Origin: Ficedula albicollis
Taxonomy: Eukaryota; Chordata; Aves; Passeriformes; Muscicapidae
Direction: 5' to 3'
Assembly (NCBI RefSeq): GCF_000247815.1
Contig: NC_021678.1
Coordinates: 6,801,190 to 6,865,189 of the forward strand
DNA: 64,000 nucleotides
In this document: piece after piece, positions 51,657-64,000 of the stretch
Layout: each line of letters opens with the position of its first letter
How positions within the stretch are numbered: the first letter of the stretch is position 1
Notes under the pieces: generated by a model
What the model was told of the DNA's origin: nothing
Database searches by the model: none
Seen by the model: the letters and a program-made list of their open reading frames with translations, nothing else
Program-made: the position numbers and the translations under genes

Positions 51657-54643
51657 GAAGAAAAGAGATAAAATATGCCTGTAAAAATACAAGTGCAGTT
51701 GAGCCAAAAAATAAGTGAAACAAAAGGAAATGTATGGTGAAGTTGTGCGCTATTGCCCTGAAGTCTGTGGTCAGAAAAGTTACGTCCAAGTTGCTTTGAT
51801 TTAATGATACATCTTTTAAAAAAAATTCTGGAAAGAAACTGGGGAGGAATAAGTGAAAAAAGCATTCCAAGGCCATTTTTAATTTAAGGAAATATTACTG
51901 CAGTTGGCTTTGCATGCATGGGTTGGGTTAGCTTCTATTGCTGGTAATTTAGATGGATGCTTGGAGCTGAAGTTCTGCCAGCAACTTTAATCCTGACCTT
52001 TGGATTTTCACTGATCATCTGCTTTAATTAGAGGTTGCCCTATTCCTGGGGGACTGTAGATGTGCTCGCAAGGATTCTGGCTGGTGAGGGAATCATAGTG
52101 TGGGCCTTAGGCTGTTCTGCCAAGTGGTGGGGTAGTCAGCTGTGCCTGGAGATGGTTTTGCAAAGAATGCTGTTGAGGACTGAGTTTTTCTGGAAGCTGC
52201 TAGGACAAGGAAATACTTGAGAGGTTGCTGGTTTGATCCACTGTTGCTTCCAGTACGCAACTGGAACTTTGCCTGGGAGCTGCTGGAGTCACTGGCTGCA
52301 TGTGAGAGCAGCCACGGGAGCTCAGCTTTTGGGTAGCTCCTACACATGGGAAGCTGGGCAGAGCAGGGAGCCAGATCTTCCGCAGCTTGAAGCTGAGCTC
52401 TGCCCTTTCTTGCCCATGAGGGGGCCAAGAGAGGCCAAGGTTTGCCAAGATGGGCAGTGCTGGGACCTCTGCCTGGCACAGGCAGGAGAGGGGCTGGATG
52501 CTGGGTCAGGGAAAGGCTGATCCCTGTGCAAACCCTGCAGGCAGGGCAGTGGGAAAGCTGTGCAAGCAGAGGTCCGAGTAGAGGAGGACAGAAGATATCC
52601 TAAGATGTCCTTTACAGGCCCAAAGATCTGTTGCTTTAGGATTTCTTTTGCCCTTCACGAAAGACATTAAGACAAGTGCGAATATAAAAAGAGAAAAAGC
52701 TACTCTCAGGAAAACAAAAATTTGGTCTATTAGTGACTTATGCAGTATCTTTAATATTTTTATAGAGTTGTAGTGGAGATCAAGTGAAGAAATTGTGATT
52801 TAGAGCTCTTTACTTTACTCCTTTGGTGTTTTTTAGTTCCTTGATTTCTAATTTTATTTCTAGACTCTCTGGGAATTTCGTGGATAGCTTTTACTTGGTC
52901 AATACAAGAGGACCACACAGCAATAACAGAGACTAAGCTGGATTTGGATACAGGGAGCACACTGTAACTCAAAACCATACGGTAGCTATAAAAAATATGT
53001 TTGTCTTATGCATATTTTTCTGTAGGAAAGTATAGGAAGCAATCTACCACATAATTGCAAGAAATGATGGATGAATGAAATATTTCCTTGGTTAAATATC
53101 TGATCCACTTTCTTTTCTTCCAACTCTTGCTTTGATGTAAATGTTTAGTCTTAATTCCTGGCTATTTTGCTGATCATTTAAATTCCATGATGCCTTCCAA
53201 GTTTAACCAAAATGCTGGTTGGGGTGGTGGGTGGGAGAAGGCAAGGATAAACTGTGTTCAGTATTAGATGGTCTGCAGAATAGTAAAGAGCTATATCAAA
53301 TTTAATTAACCTTTGCTACCACCAAACATGATTTATGTTAGAGGCCTAAAGAAAACTGCTGTTTACAGACCTGCAAATTGCTGTGTTCTAGATAACCAGT
53401 GAGCTGAGCCTTTCTCTCCCCAGTAATTTGTGTATTTCACCAAAATCTCCTTCTGGATCTGTCAGGAGCAGGAGTTAATATTAGCAGCAGCAAACACTGT
53501 TGACCTTCTTTCCCAGTGTTTCTTATTCTCCATTTTCACATGGTAACAGTCGTTGCACTTTCTGACCAGAGAGAGCATAAGTCTCTCTTAGATTTCACCT
53601 CTTGAGATGAAATCTAAAGTCAGATCCATGAAAATGTTGCTTCTTATAAAGTTTCTTTGTTTTCAATGTCTACAGCAAATCCAGATCCACACAATTGTCA
53701 TTCTTTATGAGGTCAGTTTGCTTAATTATAGCAAAACAAGGAGATCAATTAATTTGTATGCTTAAAACTCACAGATATGCTGCTCCTGTGAAATGTGCTT
53801 AGGGATCTGCTAAACCATGATTTTGTAAAAAAGCCAAACCAATCAACAAACGCAAACCCCAACAAAATGAACAACCAAACCTCCCCACACAAATAACTTT
53901 CAAAGCTTTGCTCTGATTTCTGTTTTTAAACCCTTTGCTGAGAACTGTTACCCGAGAAAAACATTTCAAAGATATTCTTATGTTTTCCTCCAGTGAAACC
54001 TACTTTACTTCTTTAAAATAGAGAGGTTCATATTTAGTGAAAATCAAAGAAAAAAATACAAAGACCTTTATGCGCAGCTAAGGAGGGCAGCATTTTTTAT
54101 ATTCTTATTAAGCTGTCTCTCCTGAGGAGCTTGGCACTACCACAGCCACTCCAGAAAGAGAAAAACTCTTCAAAGTGAGATATGGTAACTTCAATTACAG
54201 GACAGGTCAGCTCCTAAGAAAACAGAGCAGTATGATGGATCTCTTCAACTTCTTCCCACTTAATGGATTCAACAGTATGTGATCTTTCCTTCTTTGAATT
54301 TTTTGTATAGCCTTGGATTTCTTTTTATTTTTTTTCCCCCCAAAATGAACTTCAGACTTGAAGGGTTGCTGCTGTCCCTGAATACTCTTCAGTTGTGGCT
54401 TTTCAATTAGCTGAAAGGGAGAAAAAGAAAAGAAAAGTAATGGAAAACAGAAGGAAAAATTAATTCTTTGAAAATTAATTCAATGAAGAAGTGGAGAGTG
54501 CTGTCCTCATCTCACCCTGCTGTAGTTTCTCTCCTTTGAACAAAATATTAATTCTAGAAAAAGGTCTTTAGGTATTCCATTTTTCTAATTCCCTTTCGCC
54601 TCCCCTACAAATCCTTTTTCTTGAAAGTCAGAGTATTATATAC

Positions 54644-55432
54644 TGTCAAGTTTTTTATGGGTCTGGGTCTTCAAAGAGACAAGCAGTTGTTGGTTGCTGT
54701 AAAGTTGTTTATTGCAGAAGTTCATCAAAGGCTGTGCTAAAGCTTTCTGGCAGAGTCCTGAGTAGAAGCAGGAGCAGCAGCTCCCTGGCATTTCTTCTTC
54801 AGCGTGGAGAGGGTGGTGGTGGTCTTTCACCCCAACACAGGGGTTTTTATTCATAAATCATCCAATGAGCTAAAAACATGAACCTAAAACATTCTTTCTA
54901 CACCTATTAGAATCTTAATTCTAAAGTACGAAAGTAGTGTCAGTTCCTAGACATAATTTATGCATGTAGTTCTATCTGTTCACATAAATGGTTCTATCTG
55001 TTCTATCTAGAAATGCAAGCCATGTTCTGACTATGTTTTTGTTATGTCTGGGGTTAAGTCACTGATCTTTTAACTAGGCTTGAACTTTAAACTAGACTTT
55101 AGGCCTTTTTACTTTCTTAAGGCACTTAAGTATATTCTTACTTAGCATTAAAACTTACACTTCATGTCTGTGCAGTTTAATATATTTTAATTTCTCTAAA
55201 GGCTTTAATTCAATCCCTGAATTCTTTTCCCTCTCTCTGAGGGACTCAGAGAGGCTTCTATTTTATACACTCCAATAATATACCTCTTTGAAAACATTGA
55301 TGTGATGAAGTAGAACAAATACTTAGCATTAGGGATGTACCTTATTTTTTATTTAGAGAGATTTTTATTTCCTGTTTCTTGTTAAATTAAAACCAATGGG
55401 AGGAAATTTTCACAACCCCAACTCACTTCACA
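54644..55432 (-). mobile_element. Possible solo LTR on the minus strand
   Basis: Read on the minus strand it starts TGTGAAGTGAGTTGGGGTTG and ends near CTTGACA, with TG...CA ends. A TATA-like ATGAATAAAAACCCC near 54855 is followed ~130 bases later by AATAAA (54707-54715 region, GCAATAAACAACTTTACAG), the spacing expected of U3-R-U5. No internal retroviral genes and no clean target-site duplication were seen, and the family was not identified. Confidence 0.4.
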
Positions 55433-55654
55433 CTTTATAAACTATAGCTCCTTGGTCTAAAATGGCACTGAGACAAGGAGAAGTCACCTATCTCTAAATT
55501 AGGTTTTGTACTGATGGAGGTGATGTATATTGCTCCTTGTAGAGAGGTATGGCAAAGTTTTTCCTGTACTTCAACACATCTCAGGCTAGTTCTGCGGGTC
55601 TTGCTGTAGAGTGGGTTTTCTTTTGGTTTTGGGTTTTTGTTCTGGTTTTTCTCG

Positions 55655-55810
55655 CCCTAAGAAACCTGTTCTCTTTCAGCTTGAAGCTGTCCCCTCTTCT
55701 GTCCTATCACTACATACTCTTGTAAAAAGTTTATCTCCATCTCTTTTGTGGGCTCCCTTCAGATACTGGATGGCTGTAATTAGGTCACCCCAAGTCTTCT
55801 CTTGACAAAA
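55655..55810 (-). mobile_element. CR1 LINE fragment
   Basis: The + strand shows reverse-complement CR1 text: CTATCACTACATACTCTTGT, then AAAAAGTTTATCTCCATCTC, TTTTGTGGGCTCCCTTCAG, ATACTGGATGGCTG and TAGGTCACCCCAAGTCTTCTC, the inner part of the CR1 3' region. Probably the same or a nested insertion with the fragment at 55900. Confidence 0.8.
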
Positions 55811-55899
55811 AGTAAGAGATTATGGTTTTTTCTGCTCTGCACATCCAACAGGGAAATTTCCACCACAGCAAAAGCAGAGCACAAGTTCCATTGTGACTA

Positions 55900-55990
55900 G
55901 AATCACAGAACCATTAAGTTTGGAAAAGACCTCCAAGATCATAGCCTTTAATATTGCTATGCCAATCTCACCACTGTAGGTGGTGCTTAG
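55900..55990 (-). mobile_element. CR1 LINE 3'-end fragment
   Basis: GAATCACAGAACCATTAAGT, TTGGAAAAGACCTCCAAGATC and ATAGCC match the reverse complement of a CR1 3' terminus. In an intact minus-strand element the terminus should precede the inner part on the + strand. Here it follows it, so this is a separate insertion from 55655-55810. Confidence 0.8.
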
Positions 55991-56132
55991 ATATTATCAT
56001 GGGCAGGCTGGAATTTCTTCAGTGAAGTGGAATGCATATTTGGATTATATAATGGTGACTTTTTGACATCTTCACAGGGTGTCTCCATTCTTTCCTCAAA
56101 TAGAAAACAAATCAACAAATTCCAACTAAGAA

Positions 56133-56294
56133 TGCTTGCCATGCAGGTAGAACTGCATGAGGGTTTGAAGGCATGGTCTTGTCAGCCCAAGGGACTTGTT
56201 CCAAGTAATCATCTGCTTGCCATGCAGGTAGAACTGCATGAGGGTATGACAGCATGGTCTTGTCAGTCCAAGGGACTTGTTCCAAGTAGTCATT
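56133..56294. repeat. Back-to-back 81-bp tandem duplication
   Basis: 56133-56213 and 56214-56294 start TGCTTGCCATGCAGGTAGAA with about seven differences (for example GGGTTTGAAGGC/GGGTATGACAGC), the most diverged of the series and so perhaps the oldest. Confidence 0.93.
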
Positions 56295-59200
56295 GGAACA
56301 CCTTGTGAATTAACCATGCATTGGGTTAATTCACTAAATAATAGTATAGTAGGGATGGTGCTATTCTTCTTTCAGGAATCTGATGCTCAACAGGAGCTGT
56401 GCAGAGGTGCCAGTGTGAGATCTGTGTTACTCAGGAGAGGGTTAAATCACATTGGACTGGCTACTTTGCTAATGTGGGTGCTAATTAAACTGCTAATTTA
56501 GCTAATGTAACTGCTTTCAGTTCTTCTGGTAGTATTCTCCCTACACTGGATGTATCCATGTTCCTCAATATGTTACAGACATACCAGTTGTTTTTAAATG
56601 ATGAGGTAAAACAAGTTCAGAGCAACTGACTGCACTAGGGAGGTGGCCTCTCTTTAATGTACCTTTTTTTTATTATTTAAAAGTAAGGTGGGCAGGAGTT
56701 CAAAAGGTGACTACAGTCACAGCTGAACCTTCGAATTAAAAGCTCTAAAGTGCCAGGAAAAATATTGGATGAGGTTTCCTTGATATATTCTTTCTTACTG
56801 AAGAGAATATTTTAAAAGAAGGGAGGAAAGAAAAAAGGTCTGTAGTGTTTAAAAATTTTTTCCTAATCTTGCCCTTGCACTTTTGGAGACTTAAAACCTG
56901 ATCTGAGACTTAATCCAGAAAAACATGTCAAGGGGATTTGTTCATAAGTGTACAGTGTGTTGACATCAGCAAATTCTCATTATGGCTGTCATGTTCTCTC
57001 TCTATCCTGAAGCCTCATTCTAATCTCTTGGCAGCATTCAAGCCCAGTGCTTTCCATTTTGATTGAATTAATTAATGGAGTTTAGATGACTACCCAATTC
57101 TGAAATTGTCAGAATTTTTATAGCAGGGTGTTTTCAAAGGCTATTTTTGCCCTCATTAATAGCAAGTAGGACATCTGACTGCATTTCTGTATTGTTTAAT
57201 TTGAAAATGCATGGCCCATTTGGAAGCAGAGAAAATGGTAAACGAGAGCTATATTTATGTACTTATCTTGCCTTTAAAGTTAATCTCTTGTTACTAGTCT
57301 TGAGCCTTTCAGGTTGCCATAGAAACTGCCACAGCCTCCAACTGTGCTTCTCCCAGGACTTAATTGCATTCTGAATTTCATGCGCTCTCTATTAACTGCA
57401 GCACTGGCAGACACAGGCACGCTGCAGAATGAGTTGAATTAATGATTCAATATGATGTATGCGTTTTTTAATACTACGTTTTCATATCCCTTTTCAAGTT
57501 TTTCCTCACCAGCTGGTTAAATTCTTATGTAACTTGTAGTGATACCACAGGGATGGATTCTCTCTGCTGCCACTATATTTGATGTTTTCCAGTCTTTGAT
57601 GCCATCAAAGTAACTGGAAGAATCATTAGTTTTAAGGACTGGGGCTTTTTTCCCCTTGGAGAAGTCAGATTATTCCTGAACTACCTTATCTCTGCTGAGG
57701 TTTTTCTGAGTCTTCTCCTTCACCTCTCAAGGCAGCATTGAAGTGCATGCTTGCTGTCTCAGTAGCTCTGGTAAGCTTTTGCTGACTCAATGTTCTTTTA
57801 CCACATGATTTTTGCTTGATCAGTGTGGGTCAAAGGCAGCTGTTCAGCCAGGCCTGCTTTTAGGTGGGGAATATAATTTCATTTAAAAAGGAAAGGAGTA
57901 TGTCTGTATGCAAGGTTTGATAAGACTTTTCTGGGAATTATCTATTATGTCCTTGATGAAATTTCTTATCAGAACTGGACTGATAATGTGTCTCATTCAA
58001 CTAACAGAACAAAATCTGAGAGATTTGGTTTCCCACTTGGCTCTCAGCACAATGATGCAGTCAGTGCAAGTACAGTGTTTTTATAGATGACATTCTGCCC
58101 GTAGTGAGGGTGAACTCAGGGAACCAGTGGTTAATATCACTTTGTGCTCATTGGATTTAAGTCCAGAACTTCATAACTAAAAACACAATCCCCACTGTTC
58201 TTGTCTTGTGCAAAAAGAGGAGATAAAAATGTATCCCTCTGTTAAGCCCTCTGCCTCAGCTCTGCTCTGCTTGTGTCTAGTGGGTAAGAGATGGGGAGTA
58301 GGACAGTGAGCCCCTGTACACTGTTGCTCTTGGACTCAGGAAATTTCTGTACTTGTAATAATGCTGGCTCAGAGATGTGCTTTTGCCATCAATAGAAAAC
58401 ACCCCACAACTGGAGAAAGAACAAAGGCAGTGAGAAACAGGGTGAGGTGAAGATTTAATCAACATGTCATTCGGGCATGTCAATTATGCTTTTAGACACT
58501 GGCCTTCTGAAGACAGCTCAAATATATCCACTGTAACTTCTAAATGTTTCAAATATCCTTTAAAATCTGACCCCTTTGCTTATGTTTTTCCTGTGGTTCA
58601 TGTTGTTTACTCTTTTTGTAATTCTCTGTATGTGCTACTTTTCTTGAGTTATGTATTGGTGGTCCCTTATACAAATATTTGTAATTAGGTCAAATAAGCA
58701 GGGTAGCTTGTCTGACCTCAGCCTAACCACCAATATTTCTCTGTGAACTTGTGTGCTAGTTTTAGCTTTTTCAACCAGAAAGAAGAGTTAGGAAATGATG
58801 AAATTACAACAATATTGTCAGGATTAATCTGAAAGAGTAAAGATGGTTTTCCAGCACTCCCCCACATTCTCTTCATTTTTTTCCCCAGACTCCTTTTTTC
58901 ATTAGCTACCTACTTTACACTTATTGCCACAACACAGTGCCCATTCTGTCTTAGAACTTAAATCTCTTCCACCCCATCTCAGCTTTCCTTTTCCAAGCTC
59001 TGTGAGCTTGCATGTTGAAGGGAGTTGGGTTTCTCTGCCAGCTCTGCTCAAGCTTCATTTCCTTGATTGCCCTAGGGAATGCCAACACATATTCTCAAAA
59101 TCTGTGTGTGCTGGAAATCTTCCTCAAACATCCTAAAAACACTTGCTTTGGGACGGGATTCATTTGGATTTGAACACAAAATAAGTATTTTTTGTTGGCT

Positions 59201-60092
59201 TCTTGTCATTCTTGAGAAGCCAAGGAGCTGCCATGTCTCCAAGTTGTCTCCATGAGCTCTTTCCAGGCAGTGACCACACTTCCTTTGCAGAAAGCATTGC
59301 TTGTACTGTCTCTGCAGACATTCAGATAAAAGACCTTGCCCATCAGCTGGACAGCCCAATGTGTGAGCATGTGCAAGCATCTTGACACCAATTACATGCG
59401 GCTCCCATCAATCCCAAAAGAGAGAAAAGATTCATTAGATGTCTGAGATGTGCCAATAGCAGCTTATTTTATTCCACTGTCGAGTGTATTGTGAAAGCTT
59501 TTTCACACAAGCCATAATTTCTTCTGATTTCTGTAGTTTATATTAATTTTAGGATGTTCCCACAGCCGATGCCTAGTTGTTAGTCTTTTCTATAGGCACA
59601 TGGGATCTTTGGAGTACAGGTGGCTGGATGTTTAGGGTATCCCTGGGGCCACATCAGCATGTGCAGTTCTGGTTAGGGATTGCAGTGCTGTGTTGCAGAG
59701 AGGCACTTATTGTACTTTGCTTCTCCTGCCTCGTCAAACACTTGTCTCCAGGTACCTGCTGCTCATCCTTCCTTCCCTTCCCCATCCTGTGGGAGAAAAC
59801 TGACTCACAACTGGCTTTTGTACATCACCCATAGGTGAGCAAAGAGTAGGGAAGCTGCTTCCTCACAGCCTTCGTGCTCCTCTTCCTCAGACCAGAGGTG
59901 AGGCTGCTCCGGGCTGTTTGTCTGGAAGCCTGGCTGCTTCTGGGAGCAGGGAAGAGGAACAATGCAAGCTGCTGGCAGAAGCCAGGGAGACAGACCTGAG
60001 CCAGGCTGCTGAGTGGAAGGCTTAAGCCTGGTAACTGACTCGTTACTTTGGGTACATCTCCTAGCCTTGTTCCTCAGCATAAGAAAGGGTGG

Positions 60093-60202
60093 AGTGAAAT
60101 TTGGGTTTTGATTGAGCAGGGGTGCTGCTGAAGGAGTTCATACATATAGTGAAATTTGGGTTTTGATTGAGCAGGGGTGTTGCTGAAGGGGTTCATACAT
60201 AC
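60093..60202. repeat. Back-to-back 55-bp tandem duplication
   Basis: 60093-60147 and 60148-60202 start AGTGAAATTTGGGTTTTGAT. Differences are GTGCTGCTG/GTGTTGCTG, AAGGAGTT/AAGGGGTT and the last base or two. No spacer. Confidence 0.94.
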
Positions 60203-63200
60203 CTCAGGTAAATATTCCCACTGGAAACAAGGAGAAGCACTGGGAATGGGATGCACAGGCTTATTCAGCAGTTCTCTTGAGTTGGTATCACTTTATTTTT
60301 TGGTTTTAGTTACTGCACTAAATACAGATTTCCTCTAGCACATACTGAGGAAGATGGGAGGTGACAGTGGGTAGAATTTAGGCTCTGTAGGGCTAAACAT
60401 TCAAAATTCTTGAAATCTAGACCTACTATTTACTTTCAATGTGATTTATGTCTATGTACTCCTTATTTGTGCCTGCAGAATCAATCCCCAGTTAAAAATC
60501 TGTTTTCTGTCTTAACTCTGCTCACCTCAATGGCCACTTAACAGAAGGTTTCACCTATGAGTTAACTCAATGGGTCGTTTTATGTGTGGCATGCAGTGGA
60601 AACATGCGTGGGCTCTATTAATATCTGTCCTTACATAAACAACCAATTTTATTAAGTTCTGCTGCTAATGAAGCACTGTGGGAACAAGACAGCCAAAAGC
60701 TTGGGAATTACTCTACAAGGAAGAATCTCAGTGTTTCTTGGCAAAAGCTGCGTATGCTGAAGGCTTTCTTGGTAAGAGCCAACAGTAACAAGATCTTATT
60801 CTGAACAGGAGTCTAAATAAACAAAAATTTTCTGCCTTTTTTGAAAGCTCACATACAGAAATCTCAAAGTTTATTAGAAAGAAGGCTGAATTTTTATCTA
60901 GTTACAGCCAGATACTCAATTTTGAGAAACTCAATTTTCTTTCTAATGAAAGAAAAGAGGAGTTGGGGTTCCAAATGGAGACTTATGGAAAATTCTCTTT
61001 TCTTTTTTTTATGTCAAAATACTGACAGAATGGAAATAGGTTTTTTTTTTCCTCAGTTCTCTGTCTGTTGATTTCCTTAACATAGACAAAACTGAAAGGC
61101 ATATGGTGACTTGCTTAGCAATAATTGGATTACTTATATCAATTACTATCAAAACTTTACTGCAATAGCTACAGAGGTGCCTGAATTGTTGTAGATGGTC
61201 ATATATAAAATGCATTTTTTGGGGGTGATGGAGAGTATAATAGAAGCATTAGATTTACAAAGTCATAACTTCTAAATGCCTTTAACTTTTATTTTTTTTA
61301 CGTGAATATTGAATTTAAATATTAAATTCAAACTTGTTCCTGGAAGGTCAGTATCTGCAATGCTGTGTTGTGCAGGTGAGCCCACAGCCTCACCTACCTG
61401 TCTGCCTGGTACTTCCCTGGTGCACACAGGGGTGGGAATGTGGGGAACTCTCTTTGCCAGTGTTTCTTAGCTGGGCTGAACACTGTTAGCTCTGTGAATG
61501 TGCTATCAGCACCAGAGACTCTGCCTGTTAAGCTGGAACCAGCACAAATGCCATTTGATGCAGGTGCTTTGTCTCAAGGGGGGCTGCTTCAAAGGTGTCT
61601 TTGGTTTCCAATGATTGCCTCTGGCTGGATAATATTTCACTATAAAGATAGCATCGTCAGAGGTAAGAATAAGGAGAAGATGGATGATCCTGTTTATTCT
61701 TGGGTTATTGCTGTTTGTTTTCCTTGTGCTGGAAGACACAGTTAAGGGGAATTTCAGAAATCTTGCATGCTAAAAGCTGCTGCAGAGCTGGCAGGAACTG
61801 ATACAAGAGAGGGTGAGGCTCTGCCTTAAATCCTTCTTTGTGCATTATTCTCCCACTTCCATGGCAAAATCCTGTTTTCAGTCACCTGTTTTTCTGTTTC
61901 AATAAAAAGCTGCAGTGAGAATCTCAGACTGATGGGGAATATGGCCCAGAGTACCTGTGCAGTGCAGAGAAAGCAGGAGCCTGTTTCCCTTGGCCTGTTT
62001 TCCAATTGCCGGTTTCCAGTGTGTCTTTATATTATCAGTGGAAATATTAGTAGGAACCCAAGCAATCACTACTGAATGCACTGATCTGCATAATTAGTCT
62101 TCAAATAAATCAGGATAGCTGCTCAATCTTTTGCAATCAGTGCACATGGCAAGAGCTGATGTGCAGCAAGGCTGTTTGCTGAGACCTTCATACAAAAGCA
62201 ACAGTAAAGGAGAAACCAATCTGCAGAACAAAACTGAAAAAGATTCATACCATATGTTCAGCACCAGTGAGAAAAATGAGCCATTTATTCCCCAGTCCAA
62301 AAATAAGTTTATAACTCTCTTTATGAACTTGTTTTTCTGGATCCAAACACAATAAAATGCAACCCATAATTTTTTAACTGCTCACAATTGCACCTGACCA
62401 CATGAAAGATATTTCTGGGGTCTTGCAAGAGACTGTAAAAATCAGAGAAGGATGAAAAAAGCCCAAAGAAAATCACAATAATAAAACAATTAAAAGGCAA
62501 TAACTTTCAAAATAATTGAGGAAGTATTTAAATTAAGAAATAATCTAGATTCCCATTTCCTGGGAATGTGTACTGTGCAAGGAAATAGAAGGTAATTATG
62601 CTAAGAAGACCTGTGGTAAAATCTTTAATTATAATCATTCAGAGAGAAGTTAATTAAAAGCACATCTTTAATGTAGCAGAATGGTTTTCCCTACATACAA
62701 CCATTTGGGACTGACTCTCTTCTGCCCTCTCTGTTATTTAACTTAAATAGTTACAAAAAGCTGTGAATGCAGTTCTAATTTTCTCTTATCTGCTGAACAA
62801 TGGCTTGTGTTCCAGGAGGGGTTGTGCAGGCGGTTTGGCCTTTTCTTTTTGCAGGAAAAGAAATAGCCCCTCTCAGTCCCTATTGCTGCATAAAGAAGTT
62901 ACAGGAGTAACTGCAAAATTTGAATTTACAATTTTCCTAGGAGCTGGCCTTAGCCCTGCTCTCTTTTTGCCCCTGTTTTCCACCCCCAAGCCTATCCCAG
63001 GTGCGCTGGGCAGGACTGGTATCCCTGCTGGTGGTCAACCTGCTGATACCTCACTCTGCAAGCTGCTGCTCTGGCCCTGCACTCACAGCACTGCCCCTCT
63101 GCCTGAGCTCCTGGGTGGGAAATAATGTAAGGAAATAGCAGGTGGGCATGGAGATATAAACACAGCTGTGCAGATGAAGTCTGGTGATGAAGGTGGTTTT

Positions 63201-63592
63201 CAAATGGCCAGCAGGTTAACACTGCTTCTCTTTAAAGGGGGAACTTTGGTAGCAGTGCCTGCCTGCATGGAAAGCAATATCAGGCTCCCACAGATACTGG
63301 TAATTAATCACAGCTTATGAAGAACAGCAGAGAGGATTTTCTCAAATTTTTTTTCCCAGAAGTGGTTTAAGAGTTTCTCAAAAGGTGAAGAAGCTGACAG
63401 ATGGTACAATACCTTGAAAGATCTATGGGATAGGTGCTCCCAGACCAGACTCTCTTCTGTATGACATGTCCATGCCCAAATACTTGGCACATAAGTTTTG
63501 GTGTTTGGTGGTCTTTTATTTTTGAACAATGAAATTTGTTTCCAAAGCATTTCTGTATCTCTTTCCCAAACTAGGCTGCACTAAATTATTGC

Positions 63593-63786
63593 TAATGGGG
63601 ATAATGTTTCATTTAGCTACAGGCCTGCTAAATTAGGCTTTAGTTTACGGTGTTCAAAATCAAATCAGTCCTTATAATGGGGATAATGTTTCATTTAGCT
63701 ACAGGCTTGCTAAATTAGGCTTTAGTTTACGGTATTCAAAATCAAATCAGTCCTTCTTTACGGTGTTCAAAATCAAATCAGTCCTT
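63593..63786. repeat. 82-bp tandem duplication plus 30-bp partial third copy
   Basis: 63593-63674 and 63675-63755 start TAATGGGGATAATGTTTCAT with two or three differences. TTTACGGTGTTCAAAATCAA...GTCCTT is repeated a third time at 63757-63786. The partial copy matches copy 1 (GGTGTTC), not copy 2 (GGTATTC). Confidence 0.94.
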
Positions 63787-64000
63787 ACACTGTTGCAATT
63801 GTCCATGTTTCTGGCTCACAAACTCCACACCAGTAGTGAAATGCATCATCTTTCTGCTCCTTTCCCCCATAAAGTCCGTGCTAATGGGCACTATATGACA
63901 AATCAGTTCTGGAGCTTTTAGGTGAGACATTAGAACTTTTAACAAGAGAAGGGTTAGAACTTCTTAAAAATGTTTGTCTATCTGGCAGGCAGTATGCCAA

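Larger units (their letters stand above)
45365..64000 (+). other. Presumed long FAM13C intron (to window end)
   Basis: 18.6 kb without a confidently recognised exon. It holds six of the adjacent two-copy repeats, CR1 fragments and an LTR-like element. A weak exon candidate (50077-50124) is listed separately. A 135-codon + strand frame at 48422-48829 has no splice fit or recognisable product. GC-richer patches at 52250-52560 and 59840-60000 were examined without result. Confidence 0.6.

Noticed and set aside
22932..63786. CRISPR-like or satellite arrays from the repeated units
   Set aside because: Each unit occurs only twice, units differ in sequence and length, and spacers are absent. The DNA is vertebrate.

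Overview
The window is vertebrate nuclear DNA, almost certainly from a bird and probably a songbird. Genes are split by AT-rich introns with GT-AG junctions. There are several 3'-end fragments of CR1 retrotransposons, the main LINE family of birds. One solo LTR has the layout of the bird ERVL-type LTRs. There are no bacterial features (operons, Shine-Dalgarno sites, CRISPR), and nearly all ORF-like stretches are chance intronic frames.

Two protein-coding genes lie on the + strand. SLC16A9 (monocarboxylate transporter 9) has a complete coding sequence in five exons between 12581 and 25056. The exons join in phase to give 507 residues. A non-coding first exon and promoter probably lie in a CpG-rich island at about 4640-7700. 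About 11 kb downstream, five exons at 36132-45364 join in phase to give the first 244 residues of a FAM13-family protein with a RhoGAP domain. In mammals, as I recall the map, FAM13C lies next to SLC16A9 in the same orientation, so I call this gene FAM13C. Its remaining exons were not found with confidence and probably lie beyond 64000.

Region by region: 1-4600 is intergenic with one CR1 fragment. 4640-7700 is a CpG island broken by a 2109-nt pure C run and a second C run of 62 nt. 7700-12547 is presumed intron 1 of SLC16A9. 12548-25780 holds the SLC16A9 coding exons and 3' UTR. 25780-36100 is intergenic, with a CR1 fragment, a GC-rich two-copy repeat and a small CpG cluster. 36132-64000 holds the 5' part of FAM13C and a very long intron with further CR1 and LTR-like pieces.

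The two genes have no evident joint function. One is a plasma-membrane solute carrier and the other a Rho-family GTPase regulator. The most unusual signals are structural. At least twelve unrelated stretches are each present as two adjacent, nearly identical direct copies (about 40-460 bp). One of these copies the end of an SLC16A9 coding exon with its splice donor, and a templated piece sits at the junction. The long poly-C run is the other. Both could be real or assembly artefacts, and each entry gives a test. I found no convincing undescribed molecular system.
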